A stretch of 34,776 nt of DNA from Ruixingdingia sedimenti (GTDB taxonomy: Bacteria > Pseudomonadota > Alphaproteobacteria > Rhodobacterales > Rhodobacteraceae): NCBI RefSeq assembly GCF_031432425.1, contig NZ_JAVKPH010000032.1, positions 1 through 34,776 on the forward strand. The letters are read 5' to 3'. The translations under genes were made by a program, and so were the position numbers. The notes beneath the pieces are model-generated. The model searched no databases, was not told where the DNA came from, and saw only the letters and a program-made list of their open reading frames with translations. This document shows positions 1 through 7,948 of this stretch, piece by piece; the first letter of the stretch is position 1, and the number at the start of each line of letters is the position of its first letter.

Positions 1-133
1 GCTTGCCAGTCGGCGCGGCCTTCCACGTCATGGCGGGGTCGAACCAGATCGTCAGAGAGCCGCGGCGCTTGAGCGCTGGGTTATAGGCGGGCCAGTTCCT
101 GGTCTTGTAGATCGGGGGTGTCGGTCTGCTCAT
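1..133 (-). CDS. IS5-family transposase, N-terminal fragment
   Basis: The first 44 residues of a DDE transposase of the IS5 family start at the ATG at 133 and run off the window edge. The N-terminus reads MSRPTPPIYKTRNWPAYN and continues to a WFDP-MTW-AAPTGK stretch, the conserved start of IS5-group transposases common in Paracoccus and Rhodobacter. The catalytic DDE residues lie in the missing part. The copy at 34644-34776 is identical. Family assignment rests on this recognisable N-terminus and on the terminal inverted repeat next to it. Confidence 0.85.
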   Translation of the reverse strand, partial: MSRPTPPIYKTRNWPAYNPALKRRGSLTIWFDPAMTWKAAPTGK

Positions 134-196
134 GCAGTCAAGCTACCACGCTGGATTCACGAGATGAATCCCTCACGCGATTTGTGCAACAGAGCC
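1..196 (-). mobile_element. IS5-family insertion sequence, partial (terminal 196 bp)
   Basis: Terminal part of an IS5-family element whose outer end lies at 196. Read inward on the minus strand it begins GGCTCTGTTGCACAAATC, which resembles the ends of the IS903/IS5 group. The sequence is the exact reverse complement of 34581-34776, so two copies face outward from the window. The rest of the element lies outside. It interrupts katE, whose coding sequence resumes in frame at 197. The target-site duplication cannot be tested because the other side of the element is missing. Confidence 0.9.
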
Positions 197-1000
197 GGTT
201 TCCGCAGCCATGCCGCAGAGATTTCGGGCGAAAAGCGGCGCTTGCGGGCCGAAAGCTTCGCCGACCACTACAGCCAGGCGCGGTTGTTCTACCGCAGCCA
301 GGCCCCGGTGGAGCAAAAGCACATCGCCGGTGCGCTGGTGTTCGAGCTGTCGAAATGCGAGGTGCCGGTGATCCGCGAACGCATGGTGGCGCATCTGATG
401 AACATCGACGGCCCGCTGGCGGAAACGGTCGCGGGCAAGCTGGGGATCCGCACGATGCCGGAACCGGCCGAGGCCGCGATGCCCGCGCGCGATCTGCCCG
501 ATTCGCCGGCGCTCAGCATGCTTGCGAACCCGCCGGGCACCTTCGCGGGGCGCAAGCTGGGCGTGCTGGTCAGCGACGGGGTGGACGCCGGGCTGCTGCA
601 CGCGCTGCAAGCGGCGATGGAGGCAGAGGGCGCGACGCTGGACATCGTGGCGCCCAAGGTGGGCGGGGTCACGGCGGCGGATGGCGGCCATATCGCCGCC
701 ATGCACATGATCGACGGCGGCCCCTCGGTGCTGTTCGACGCGGTGGCGCTGATCCTGACGCCCGAGGGCGCCGACATGCTGGCGCAGGACGTCGCCGGGC
801 GCGATTTCGTCAGCGACGCCTTCGCGCATTGCAAGTTCATCGGCCACACCCCCGGCGCCGCCGCGCTGCTGGCGGCGGCGGGGGTCGAGGCGGGGGCGGA
901 CGAGGGGCTGATCGCGCTTGCCCCCGGCACCTGCGCCGATTTCGTCGCCGCCTGCCGCAAGCTGCGGCTCTGGTCGCGCGAACGGGCGGTCAAGCCCTGA
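197..1000 (+). pseudogene. katE: Catalase HPII (large-subunit, clade 2), C-terminal fragment cut by IS
   Basis: The last 267 residues of a large-subunit haem catalase, which converts hydrogen peroxide to water and oxygen in the cytoplasm. The fragment opens with the conserved end of the catalase core (HYSQARLFYRSQAPVEQKHI, VIRERMVAHLMNID) and continues into the flavodoxin/DJ-1-like C-terminal domain typical of HPII (RKLGVLVSDGVDAGLL, IVAPKVGG). Full-length HPII proteins are about 700-750 residues. The haem-binding core and N-terminus are missing because the IS5-family element joins at 196/197. The remaining frame is intact to the TGA at 998-1000. treZ follows after 7 bases, so the two were probably co-transcribed, and the insertion may have polar effects. 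If the other side of the IS carries the 5' part, this is a recent knockout. Confidence 0.9.
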
Positions 1001-1007
1001 GGCCGGG

Positions 1008-2822
1008 ATGGCGGCAGAGGGTCTTTCCCGTATCCACGCGATGCGTTTCGGTGCCGCGATCACCGGCGGCGGCACCGCGTTCCGGCTCTGGGCCCCGAAA
1101 TGCCGGCGGGTGCAGTTGCGGATCCGGGGCCGCGCGCCCCTGACGATGGACCGCGACGACGCCGGCTGGCACCGGGCCGAGGCCGCGGTGGGCGCCGGTG
1201 CGCGCTACAGTTTCGTGTTGCCGGACGGGCGGGCGATCCCCGATCCCGCCGCGCGGTTCCAGCCCGAGGGGCTTTGCGGCGACAGCGAGGTGATCGACCC
1301 CGCCGCCTACCGCTGGCGGACGGACTGGGCGGGGCGGCCCTGGGAAGAGGCGGTGATCTACGAAATCCACCCCGGCGCCTTCACGCCGGAAGGCACATGG
1401 GCGGCGGCCATGGGGCGGCTCGACCATCTGGCCGCGCTCGGCGTCACCGCGATCCAGCTGATGCCGCTGGCGCAATGTTTCGGCGGGTTCAACTGGGGCT
1501 ACGACGGCGCGCTGTGGTTTGCGCCCGCCGCCGCCCATGGCCGGCCCGAGGCGCTGAAGGCCTTCGTCGATGCGGCGCATGCGCGGGGGATCATGGTGTT
1601 CCTCGATGTGGTCTACAACCATTTCGGCCCGGTCGGAAATCCGCTGCCGGATCTCGCGCCGATCTTCGGCCGTCATCACAGCCCTTGGGGCGCGGCGATC
1701 AATTTCGATGGCGAGGGGTCTGCGGTGGTGCGCGAATTCGTCCTCGACAACGCGCTCTGCTGGCTGACGGAATACAATCTCGACGGGCTGCGCCTCGATG
1801 CGGTCCATGCCATCCGCGACGACAGCAATACCCATATCCTCGATCTTCTGGCGGCGCGGCTGCGGGCGGCGGTGCGGCGTCCCGTCCATCTGATCGTCGA
1901 GAATTCCGACAACGGGGCGCGATGGCTGCGCCGGGATGCGCGGCTGCGCCCGGTGCATTTCACCGCGCAATGGAACGACGACCTGCACCATGTCCTGCAT
2001 GTCGCCGCCACCGGCGAAACCGGCGGCTATTACGCCGATTTCGCCGAAGGCACCCCCGGCGTCGACAAGCTGGGCCGCGCGCTGGCCGAAGGCTTCGCCT
2101 TCCAGGGCGAGATGAAGCCGCACGAGGGGATGCGGCGGGGCGAGCCTTCGGCGGGGCTGCCGCCCACCGCCTTCGTGACCTACATGCAGAACCACGACCA
2201 GATCGGCAACCGCGTCCATGGCGACCGGATCGACGCCCTCGCCCCGCCCGCGGCGGTGGAGGCTTTCGCGGCGGTCTGCCTTCTGTCGCCGCAGATCCCG
2301 ATGATCTTCATGGGCGAGGAATTCCGCGCCTCGGCGCCGTTCCCGTTCTTTGCCGACATGCCCGAGGGGATGCGGGACGCCACCCTGAAGGGCCGCCGGA
2401 AGGAGCTGGAAAAGACGCCCGAGCCGCACGACCCGGCAAAGCCCGATCCCGAGGAGACCCCGGACCCCACCGACCGGCGGACCTTTCTGGCCGCAACGCT
2501 CGACTGGGCCGAGGCGGAGGCGGGGCCGGGGGCCGAACGGCTTGCGCTTTACCGCGCCCTGCTGGACCTGCGCCGGCACGAGATCGTGCCCCGGCTGGCG
2601 GGCATCGGCGGCTTTGCCGCGGACCATGCCCGGTTCGGGGGAAATGCGCTGCGCGTGACATGGCGGATGGGCGACGGGGCGCGGCTGCGGCTTTACCTGA
2701 ACCTGTCGGCCAAGGCGCAGGGCGGGGTGCCGGCGGTCGAAGGGCGGCGGATCTGGCAGCGCGGATCGGTGGAGGGCGAAGGCATGGGGCCGTGGAGCGT
2801 TCTGTGGACCATCGAGGTATAG
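1008..2822 (+). CDS. treZ: Malto-oligosyltrehalose trehalohydrolase
   Basis: A 604-residue GH13 enzyme that releases trehalose from maltooligosyl trehalose, the second step of the TreY/TreZ route from glycogen to trehalose. An N-terminal E-set/CBM48-like domain (RFGAAITGGGTAFRLWAP) precedes the TIM barrel. Conserved GH13 regions are visible: DVVYNHFGPVGN near residues 200-211, LRLDAVHAI with nucleophile D264, VENSDN with acid/base E298, and QNHDQIGNR with D397. Length fits the family (about 580-600). The ATG at 1008 follows TGAGG in the katE stop region; an alternative ATG at 1041 begins MRFGAAI, where many family members start. treY is not in the window, so maltooligosyl trehalose must be made by a gene elsewhere. 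Being next to katE suggests a role in desiccation, osmotic or oxidative stress. Confidence 0.93.
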   Translation: MAAEGLSRIHAMRFGAAITGGGTAFRLWAPKCRRVQLRIRGRAPLTMDRDDAGWHRAEAAVGAGARYSFVLPDGRAIPDPAARFQPEGLCGDSEVIDPAAYRWRTDWAGRPWEEAVIYEIHPGAFTPEGTWAAAMGRLDHLAALGVTAIQLMPLAQCFGGFNWGYDGALWFAPAAAHGRPEALKAFVDAAHARGIMVFLDVVYNHFGPVGNPLPDLAPIFGRHHSPWGAAINFDGEGSAVVREFVLDNALCWLTEYNLDGLRLDAVHAIRDDSNTHILDLLAARLRAAVRRPVHLIVENSDNGARWLRRDARLRPVHFTAQWNDDLHHVLHVAATGETGGYYADFAEGTPGVDKLGRALAEGFAFQGEMKPHEGMRRGEPSAGLPPTAFVTYMQNHDQIGNRVHGDRIDALAPPAAVEAFAAVCLLSPQIPMIFMGEEFRASAPFPFFADMPEGMRDATLKGRRKELEKTPEPHDPAKPDPEETPDPTDRRTFLAATLDWAEAEAGPGAERLALYRALLDLRRHEIVPRLAGIGGFAADHARFGGNALRVTWRMGDGARLRLYLNLSAKAQGGVPAVEGRRIWQRGSVEGEGMGPWSVLWTIEV

Positions 2823-2837
2823 GGGGATCACTCTCTT

Positions 2838-3064
2838 CCGCTTTGTCTGGCGAAGGCGCGTGCCTTCGCCACATCCTGCCGTTGGAGTTGCCCCGGCCGG
2901 GGGCCCCAAGCCCCCGGCCAGCGCCCGCCCCGCCCATGGCGGGCGCTTCTCGCCCGCCGGGGCAGGCGCTGGCCTTTCCATTATTCCCGGCAGCACCGTC
3001 TTTCACGGCACTCTCGCGCGAACGGGCGGGGGAAACGCGGTGCGTTTCCTTGTCCCGCCCGGCC
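2838..3064 (+). repeat. 227-bp dispersed structured repeat, copy A
   Basis: A non-coding GC-rich element between the convergent treZ and mpg genes. A second, inverted copy lies at 7949-8175 and aligns over the full 227 bases with about 30 differences. It holds several stems: GGCGAAGGC-GCGT-GCCTTCGCC, a 10-bp GGCCGGGGGC/GCCCCCGGCC hairpin, and an AGCGCCCGCC/GGCGGGCGCT hairpin. It ends near CGCGAACGGGCGGGGGAAAC. No coding potential is convincing on either strand. It may also end transcription of both flanking genes. Nothing marks it as a known IS. Confidence 0.85.
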
Positions 3065-3089
3065 CGGATGCGGGGCAGGGGGCACACCC

Positions 3090-3635
3090 CTAGAACCGCC
3101 GGCTGAACTCTCCCACCCCGGCCAGACCGAAACGCCAGGGCAGGTCGGCCGCGCGGGTGATGCCGATGCGGGGGCCGCAGAGGATGACGCCGGCCCTGTC
3201 CTGCGGCAGGTGCAGCGTCAGGTCGGTGCCGTCGAACGGGCGCCCGTCATCGGTGATCCGCACGTCCAGCGCCTGACACAGCCGCCCCGGCCCGGCGCAG
3301 AGCGGCCCCGCGGGGCGGCGCGCGCGCATCAGCGCGAGCCCGGTTTCCGGGCGGAGGGCGCGGATCAGCACCGCCTCGCCCGGGCGGCCCACCACGTTCA
3401 GGCACAGATGCATCCCGTAGGAACGGTAGACATAGGCATGCCCCGGCGGCCCGAACATCGCGCCGTTCCGGGGGGTCGGGCCGCGAAAGCTGTGCGAGGC
3501 GGGGTCGTCGGCGGCATAGGCCTCGGTCTCGATCACCGTGCCGCCCGCGCCCCGCACCAGAAGCCGCGCGCCAAGCAGCGCCCGCGCCAATGCGCAGGCG
3601 TCGAGCGTGGGGTCGAAGGGCGGTGCGAAGGGCAT
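3090..3635 (-). CDS. mpg: DNA-3-methyladenine glycosylase (AAG/MPG family)
   Basis: A 181-residue base-excision-repair glycosylase that removes alkylated purines such as 3-methyladenine. Family hallmarks are the VIETEAY motif with the catalytic Glu, HSFRGPTPRNGAMFGPPGHA, the DNA-intercalating YVYRSYGMHLCLNVV stretch, and GPGRLCQALDV. Length matches bacterial AAG enzymes (about 180-200). The ATG at 3635 is chosen because AGAGG lies just upstream and MPFAPPFDP is a normal family N-terminus; a longer frame extends upstream into the 3' end of the preceding gene. It lies 34 bases downstream of the LLM gene on the same strand and probably forms an SDR-LLM-mpg operon under the EcfG-like promoter at 5581-5605, which suits a DNA-repair role in stress. 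Confidence 0.92.
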   Translation of the reverse strand: MPFAPPFDPTLDACALARALLGARLLVRGAGGTVIETEAYAADDPASHSFRGPTPRNGAMFGPPGHAYVYRSYGMHLCLNVVGRPGEAVLIRALRPETGLALMRARRPAGPLCAGPGRLCQALDVRITDDGRPFDGTDLTLHLPQDRAGVILCGPRIGITRAADLPWRFGLAGVGEFSRRF

Positions 3636-3669
3636 GGGGGAACCTCTGGCAGGGGCCGGCGGCGGGGGG

Positions 3670-4626
3670 CTAGCGCAGGCGCGGCAGCACGTCGCGCCCG
3701 AATGTGTCGATGAACGCCCGCTGGTTGCGCCCGACGCAATGCAGATGGACGCAATCCCCCAGTTCGGCCAGCGCGGCGATGCGCGCGGCGTGCCAGCCCG
3801 GATCGGCCGAGACGGCGACGCAGGCGCGCATCGCGGCCTCACCCACCAGCCGCGCGATGCGGTCGAAATCCGCCGGGCGGCGCAGGTCCCAGTTCACCTC
3901 GCCGCCCGCCACCACGGGGGCCCATTGGTGCATCGCCTCGGCCAGCGCCGCGGCCTCGTCCGGGGCCCAGGACAGCGCGTGCTGGATATGCACGGGCTTG
4001 CCCGCGCCCCCGCCGTCGCGGAAGGCGGCGACCACGCGCGCCACATCCTGCGGCGCACCGCCCACGGTCAGCAGGCCGTCGGCCCAGGCCCCCGCCCGGG
4101 CGGCGGTTTCCGTGCCGACCGCCGCCCCGAACAGCGGCACCGGCACCTCGGGCAGGCTGTAGAGCCGGGCCTCGACCAGCGTCACCCGGCCGCGATGGGT
4201 GACTTCCTCGCCCGCCAGAAGGGCGCGGATCACCTGCACGCATTCGGCCAGCCGGGCGTTGCGTTCGGCCTTGTCGGGCCAGTATGCGCCGAGGATCGCC
4301 TCGTTGATCGCCTCGCCGCTGCCGAGCGCCAGCCAGAACCGTCCCGGAAACATCGCGCCCACCGTCGCCGCCGCCTGCGCCACATTGGCCGGATGGTGGC
4401 GATAGCCGGGCGCCGTGATCAGCCCGAAGGGCAGGGCGGTCGCCTGCATCGCCGCGCCGATCCAGGCCCAGGCATGACCCGACTGGCCCTGACGTTCGCT
4501 CCACGGGTGGAAATGGTCCGAGGATTTGGCGGCGGCGAAGCCCGCCGCTTCTGCCCGCCGGACCAGATCCAGCAGCTCGCCCGGGGCGAACTGTTCGTGC
4601 GAGGCGTGATAGCCGATCAGCGCCAA
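3670..4626 (-). CDS. LLM-class flavin-dependent oxidoreductase (non-F420 type)
   Basis: A 318-residue luciferase-like monooxygenase-fold protein. The N-terminus (LIGYHASHEQFAPGELL), SSDHFHPWSERQGQSG, the GYRHHPANVAQAAATV stretch and FPGRFWLALGSGEA-NE match the group annotated as probable non-F420 flavinoid oxidoreductases (TIGR03885-like). Such proteins are thought to bind FMN or a related flavin; the substrate is unknown. The TTG start at 4626 is preferred over an ATG at 4659: it follows AAGGGGGG at good spacing, begins exactly where family members begin, and lies 16 bases past the SDR stop at 4643. It is the second gene of the predicted SDR-LLM-mpg operon. Family is certain enough; reaction and cofactor are not. 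Confidence 0.85.
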   Translation of the reverse strand: MALIGYHASHEQFAPGELLDLVRRAEAAGFAAAKSSDHFHPWSERQGQSGHAWAWIGAAMQATALPFGLITAPGYRHHPANVAQAAATVGAMFPGRFWLALGSGEAINEAILGAYWPDKAERNARLAECVQVIRALLAGEEVTHRGRVTLVEARLYSLPEVPVPLFGAAVGTETAARAGAWADGLLTVGGAPQDVARVVAAFRDGGGAGKPVHIQHALSWAPDEAAALAEAMHQWAPVVAGGEVNWDLRRPADFDRIARLVGEAAMRACVAVSADPGWHAARIAALAELGDCVHLHCVGRNQRAFIDTFGRDVLPRLR

Positions 4627-4642
4627 GGCCGATACCCCCCCT

Positions 4643-5572
4643 TCAGGTCCGGTCCGCATCCTCGGCCCGCATCCTGGCCCGCACGCCCCCGCCGATATCC
4701 GCCGGCGCGGTCGAGGGCGTGTAGATGGCGCCGGCGGTGGGGGCCAGCGGATCGGCCTTCTGCACCTCGCGATGCGCGACGGTCGAGGACAACCGTTCCG
4801 TCAGGTCGGGGAAAAGCCGGTGCGACAGGTTCGCCGCCCGCGCCTTGGGGCCGACCGGCATTTCCTCTTGCGGGTCCGTGCAGGCGCGCAGGATCGCATC
4901 GACGACCAGCGACGGGTCGTCCATCGCCGCCATCCGCGGCGCATGGCCGGTGTAGTTCGCGGCATGGTTCCACCACGGCGTGTCCACTGCCCAGGGCATG
5001 ACCGTGCCGACCCTGATCCTGTCGCCCAGTCCGGCCAGCCGCAGTTCGGCATTCAGCGAACGGCCGAGGCTGAGCACCGCCGCCTTGGTCGCGGCATAGG
5101 TCGTCTGGTAGGCGATGGGCACCTCGCTGTCGATGGAACCCACATTGACCAGCACGCCATGCCCCTGCGCACGGAACTGGCGCATCGCGGCATGGGCGCC
5201 GAACATCAGGCCCTTGAGGTTCACGTCGATCACCCGCGCCTGATCCTCGACCGGAATGTCCCAGAAAAGGCCGAGCGCGCCGATGCCCACATTGTTGATC
5301 CAGATGTCGAACCCGCCGAAGCCCTCGACGGCGGCGGCCGCGACGGCGGCGACATCCCCCGCGCGGCTGATGTCGCCGGCGGTGGCGATGGCCTGACCCC
5401 CCGCCGCGTTGATCGCACCCGCCAGGTCGGCCAGCGCCGCCTGCCGCCGCGCCATCAGCACGAGCCGCGCGCCCCGGCGGCCGAGTTCCAGCGCCGCGCC
5501 GCGGCCAAAGCCGCTCGACGCGCCGCACAGGACGATGGTGGATCGTTCGAGGGGTGCGATGTGCTGTGTCAT
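4643..5572 (-). CDS. Short-chain dehydrogenase/reductase (extended C-terminus)
   Basis: A 309-residue SDR. The Rossmann motif is CGASSGFGRG near residues 17-26, followed by NNVG, the catalytic Ser in VGSIDSEVP and YAATK with the catalytic Tyr and Lys. It is longer than classical SDRs (about 250) because of a C-terminal tail of some 70 residues rich in Ala and Pro. The substrate is unknown. The ATG at 5572 gives the standard short N-terminus before the first beta strand. It is divergent from the DUF892 gene, and the gap holds back-to-back EcfG-like promoters. The minus-strand promoter would give an almost leaderless transcript at this start. It heads a likely operon with the LLM oxidoreductase and mpg. 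Confidence 0.85.
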   Translation of the reverse strand: MTQHIAPLERSTIVLCGASSGFGRGAALELGRRGARLVLMARRQAALADLAGAINAAGGQAIATAGDISRAGDVAAVAAAAVEGFGGFDIWINNVGIGALGLFWDIPVEDQARVIDVNLKGLMFGAHAAMRQFRAQGHGVLVNVGSIDSEVPIAYQTTYAATKAAVLSLGRSLNAELRLAGLGDRIRVGTVMPWAVDTPWWNHAANYTGHAPRMAAMDDPSLVVDAILRACTDPQEEMPVGPKARAANLSHRLFPDLTERLSSTVAHREVQKADPLAPTAGAIYTPSTAPADIGGGVRARMRAEDADRT

Positions 5573-5580
5573 TCCCGCTG

Positions 5581-5605
5581 AACCGCCGGGCGGGGCGGTT
5601 GTTCC
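5581..5605 (-). promoter_or_regulatory. EcfG-like (general stress) promoter for the SDR-LLM-mpg operon
   Basis: On the minus strand GGAAC (5605-5601), 17 bases, then GTT (5583-5581), extended as GGGAAC...GGCGGTT. This fits the alphaproteobacterial EcfG consensus of GGAAC and GTT separated by about 16-17 bases. The start codon at 5572 is only 8 bases from the -10 element, so the mRNA would have almost no leader. The same spacing recurs at 5638, 7643 and 10840. Confidence 0.5.
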
Positions 5606-5637
5606 CTGCCGGCGGCGGTATCTTCCGCGGGTGGCCG

Positions 5638-5662
5638 GGAACATTCCGCCCGGCCCGGGGTT
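5638..5662 (+). promoter_or_regulatory. EcfG-like (general stress) promoter for the DUF892 gene
   Basis: GGAAC at 5638-5642, 17 bases, then GTT at 5660-5662. A start of transcription near 5669 would leave a leader of about 23 bases with AGGAGG before the ATG at 5692. DUF892 (YciE/YciF-like) proteins are frequent stress-response members, which supports the reading. Confidence 0.6.
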
Positions 5663-5691
5663 CGACAACCGGCAAGCAACAGGAGGACGCC

Positions 5692-6186
5692 ATGGCCGAG
5701 AAAACCCTCGATACCCTGTTCCACGACACCCTGCGCGACATCTATTACGCCGAACGCAAGATCCTGACGGCCCTGCCCAAGATGGCGCGCGGGGCGCAGG
5801 ATCCCAAGCTGAAGGAAGCGTTCCAGATGCACCGCGACCAGACCGAAGGCCATGTCGAACGGCTTCAGCGGGTGTTCGAGATCATCGGCAAGACCCCGCG
5901 CGGCAAGACCTGCCCCGCGATCGACGGCATCATCGAGGAGGGCGCCGAGATCCTAGAGGAATACAAGGGCATGCCCGCGCTCGATGCCGGTCTTCTGGCG
6001 GCGGCGCAGGCGGTGGAGCATTACGAGATCACCCGCTACGGCACCCTGCGGACCTGGGCCAAGCAGATGGGGCTGCCCGAAGCCTACGATCTTCTCAGCC
6101 AGACGCTGGAAGAGGAAAGCCAGACCGACGAGCAACTGACCCAGCTGGCGCAGACGGCGGTCAATGCGGCGGCCGAGGCGGCGTGA
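5692..6186 (+). CDS. DUF892 ferritin-like protein (YciE/YciF family)
   Basis: A 164-residue, all-helical protein of the YciE/YciF family. Recognisable stretches are LDTLFHDTLRDIYYAERKIL at the N-terminus, MHRDQTEGHVERLQRVFE, GKTCPAIDGIIEEGAEI and VEHYEITRYGTLRTWAK. These are the acidic helices of a ferritin-like four-helix bundle with potential metal-binding Glu and His residues. Family members are induced by osmotic, oxidative or stationary-phase stress; the biochemical role is not settled. AGGAGG lies 6 bases before the ATG. An EcfG-like promoter sits just upstream, and a small gene follows 59 bases downstream in the same direction. Confidence 0.92.
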   Translation: MAEKTLDTLFHDTLRDIYYAERKILTALPKMARGAQDPKLKEAFQMHRDQTEGHVERLQRVFEIIGKTPRGKTCPAIDGIIEEGAEILEEYKGMPALDAGLLAAAQAVEHYEITRYGTLRTWAKQMGLPEAYDLLSQTLEEESQTDEQLTQLAQTAVNAAAEAA

Positions 6187-6245
6187 TGCTTCGCCCCGGC
6201 GGCCCGGTCACCGGGCCGCCGGGGCGGGCCGACGGAGGAAGACAG

Positions 6246-6527
6246 ATGGCCAACGAACCGAAACCGGCGGCGGAAAAGCGCGCCGACCCCGGGGAACGCC
6301 GCAATGCGCAGGGCGACCACGAGGGCGCGCTGCACCGGCCCGAGGCCTTCGATCCCCTGAACCCGGCGCGGGCCGTTCCTTCGGGGGGCGGGCCCGACGC
6401 CCGTCCCGGGCCGAAGGGCCAGCCCGGTCAGGACCCCCGCGATCCGCAGGGGCCGGGCGGAGAGGCCCCGCGCGGGACCAAGGCCAATACCCGCGGTTGG
6501 GGCACGGTCAGCGGCGACGAGGATTGA
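6246..6527 (+). CDS. Small disordered hypothetical protein
   Basis: A 93-residue protein that I do not recognise. It starts MANEPKPAAEKRADPGERRN after a GGAGGA ribosome site and consists mostly of Gly, Pro, Asp, Glu, Arg and Lys, with no Cys and no hydrophobic core, so it should be intrinsically disordered. It ends GWGTVSGDED. It probably shares a transcript with the DUF892 gene 59 bases upstream and so may be a hydrophilin-like stress protein, but that is inference from position and composition only. Confidence 0.6.
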   Translation: MANEPKPAAEKRADPGERRNAQGDHEGALHRPEAFDPLNPARAVPSGGGPDARPGPKGQPGQDPRDPQGPGGEAPRGTKANTRGWGTVSGDED

Positions 6528-6896
6528 TCGGCCGGCCGCGGGCGGCGACCGTATCCCGTCGCGTTCCGTATCTGGAATGGAGCCCATGGCCGCCCGCGTT
6601 CTGTGCCGGGCGGTGTTTCTGTGTGGGGCGATAGCCTGTCCCATTCCGCCCCGTGAATGCGCTTTCCGCCGACGGTTCCGCCTTCTGCGCCGGGGCGGAG
6701 GGCGGGCGGGGCCGAAACGCCGCGCAGGGAAGGTTGCGGGAATGGGCAGGGGGGACGACCGAGGCACCCTGCCTTCCGATGGCGGGGCGCGCGGTTGTCC
6801 TTCGTTCCGGCCTTCGGGTGCGAACCCCCGCGCCCGTCGGCAAGCGGGCCGGGGAGCTTCCCCGGGCCATCTGCCGCCGGTCTGGATCCTCCGGCC
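6528..6896. other. Intergenic region, no feature recognised
   Basis: This 369-base GC-rich gap separates the end of the small disordered gene from the end of the DUF421 gene, which converge here. Several frames stay open but give Arg/Gly/Pro-rich products without domain character or good ribosome sites. I see no clear terminator with a T-run. Confidence 0.4.
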
Positions 6897-7577
6897 CTAT
6901 TCGTAACGCGGGGCCTGCTCCGCATGTACCCGCAGGGAAGAGCCGCAATTGCCGCAGGATCCGGCCGGTTCGCCGACGGATCCGCAATTGCCGCAGCAGG
7001 CCCCGGGGGTTTCCGGGTCCGCCTCGGACTGGTGTTCGACGGGCGGAACGATGGGCAGCCCGCGCGGCGGGCTTTCGAACCCGAAGACCGACACCTGCCC
7101 CGAGGGTTCCAGATAGGCGCGGCGCACCGAGCCGAGGTTTTCCACCCCCTTCAGCCGCAGCAGTTCCATCAGTTCGAGCGAGCAGATCTCCTGCGCGGTG
7201 AGGCCCGCAGTGACGATGGTCCTGTCGCGGATCACCTCGATGGGCTGGCCGTCGATGACCCGCTTGGCGGCGGCATAGCGGCGGATCGCGAGGTCGATCA
7301 CCTTGTCGATGGAAATCACGACGAAGATCGCCAGCATCGCATGCAGCAGCGGCACGTCGGGGACGAACAGCGAATCCCCCACCGCGGACCCGAGCGCGAT
7401 GACCAGCAGGAACTCCACCAGCGACAGTTGCGAGATGCTGCGCCCCCCGATCCAGCGGAGGAGAAGCATGGTCCAGGGCCAGATGACCGCGATGCGGAAG
7501 ACGATCTCCAGCAGGTAGAGCGGCGGCGCGTCGCCCAGAAACACGCGCTGCCAGTCGAAGGGGGTGATGATGTCCAT
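6897..7577 (-). CDS. DUF421 (YetF-like) membrane protein with Cys-rich tail
   Basis: A 226-residue inner-membrane protein. The N-terminal half carries about three membrane segments (YLLEIVFRIAVIWPWTMLLL, a VEFLLVIALGSAVGDSLFV segment and MLAIFVVISIDKVIDLAI), followed by the cytoplasmic DUF421 domain (VIDGQPIEVI, LELMELLRLKGVENLGSVR, AYLEPSGQVSVF). An unusual C-terminal tail carries CCGNCGS and SCGNCGS 14 residues apart, a possible metal-binding pair. Family function is unknown. The ATG at 7577 matches family starts. An EcfG-like promoter lies about 66 bases upstream, suggesting stress control. Confidence 0.88.
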   Translation of the reverse strand: MDIITPFDWQRVFLGDAPPLYLLEIVFRIAVIWPWTMLLLRWIGGRSISQLSLVEFLLVIALGSAVGDSLFVPDVPLLHAMLAIFVVISIDKVIDLAIRRYAAAKRVIDGQPIEVIRDRTIVTAGLTAQEICSLELMELLRLKGVENLGSVRRAYLEPSGQVSVFGFESPPRGLPIVPPVEHQSEADPETPGACCGNCGSVGEPAGSCGNCGSSLRVHAEQAPRYE

Positions 7578-7642
7578 GGATAGGGGATGGTCCTGTGCTG
7601 ATGGGCCAAGCTAAGGTCGCGGGAACGCGGCCCGCAACGGGA

Positions 7643-7667
7643 AACCGGATGGACGGCGGGTTGTTCC
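7643..7667 (-). promoter_or_regulatory. EcfG-like (general stress) promoter for the DUF421 gene
   Basis: On the minus strand GGAAC at 7667-7663, 17 bases, GTT at 7645-7643, in the context GGGAACAACCC...CCGGTTTC. Transcription would start about 60 bases before the DUF421 ATG at 7577. Element spacing is identical to the other three sites in this block. Confidence 0.6.
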
Positions 7668-7692
7668 CTTTGGGGGATGGAACGGGGCGGTC

Positions 7693-7922
7693 CGTTGCTT
7701 TCGCCGTGGGGCGTGGGTGGCAACGACACCCACGGCTCGATCACTTCGGGCTGGCGCGGTCGCCCCCTTCGCGGGGGCGTGGGTGGAAACTACCGCCGCC
7801 GCCGCACGGACGAGACCCGCCGTACATCGCCCCCCTTCGCGAAGGGGTAAGTAGGAACAATCCCGCTAGTGGCGGGGACCCGAATACCCCGCCGCCCCCT
7901 TCGTCGGGAAGAATGCTTGAGG
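7693..7922 (+). CRISPR. Degenerate CRISPR array fragment, type I-C-like repeat, plus orientation
   Basis: Four repeat copies of about 32 bases at 7693-7724, 7759-7790, 7827-7858 and 7891-7922. The best copy (7759-7790) begins GTCGCCCCCTTCGCGGGGGC and ends GTGGGTGGAAAC, the arrangement of type I-C repeats read towards the spacer. Spacers are 34, 36 and 32 bases and all different. The other copies carry many substitutions, so the array is decaying. No cas gene or leader is present. Orientation is opposite to the array at 8178-8663, and the 227-bp repeat copy B lies between them. Confidence 0.7.
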
Positions 7923-7948
7923 GTGGAGCCACACTCGCGCCAACGCTT

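Noticed and set aside
6577..6906. 109-codon plus-strand open frame in the gap before the DUF421 gene
   Set aside because: Arg/Gly/Pro-rich, no ribosome site and overlap with the end of the DUF421 gene.
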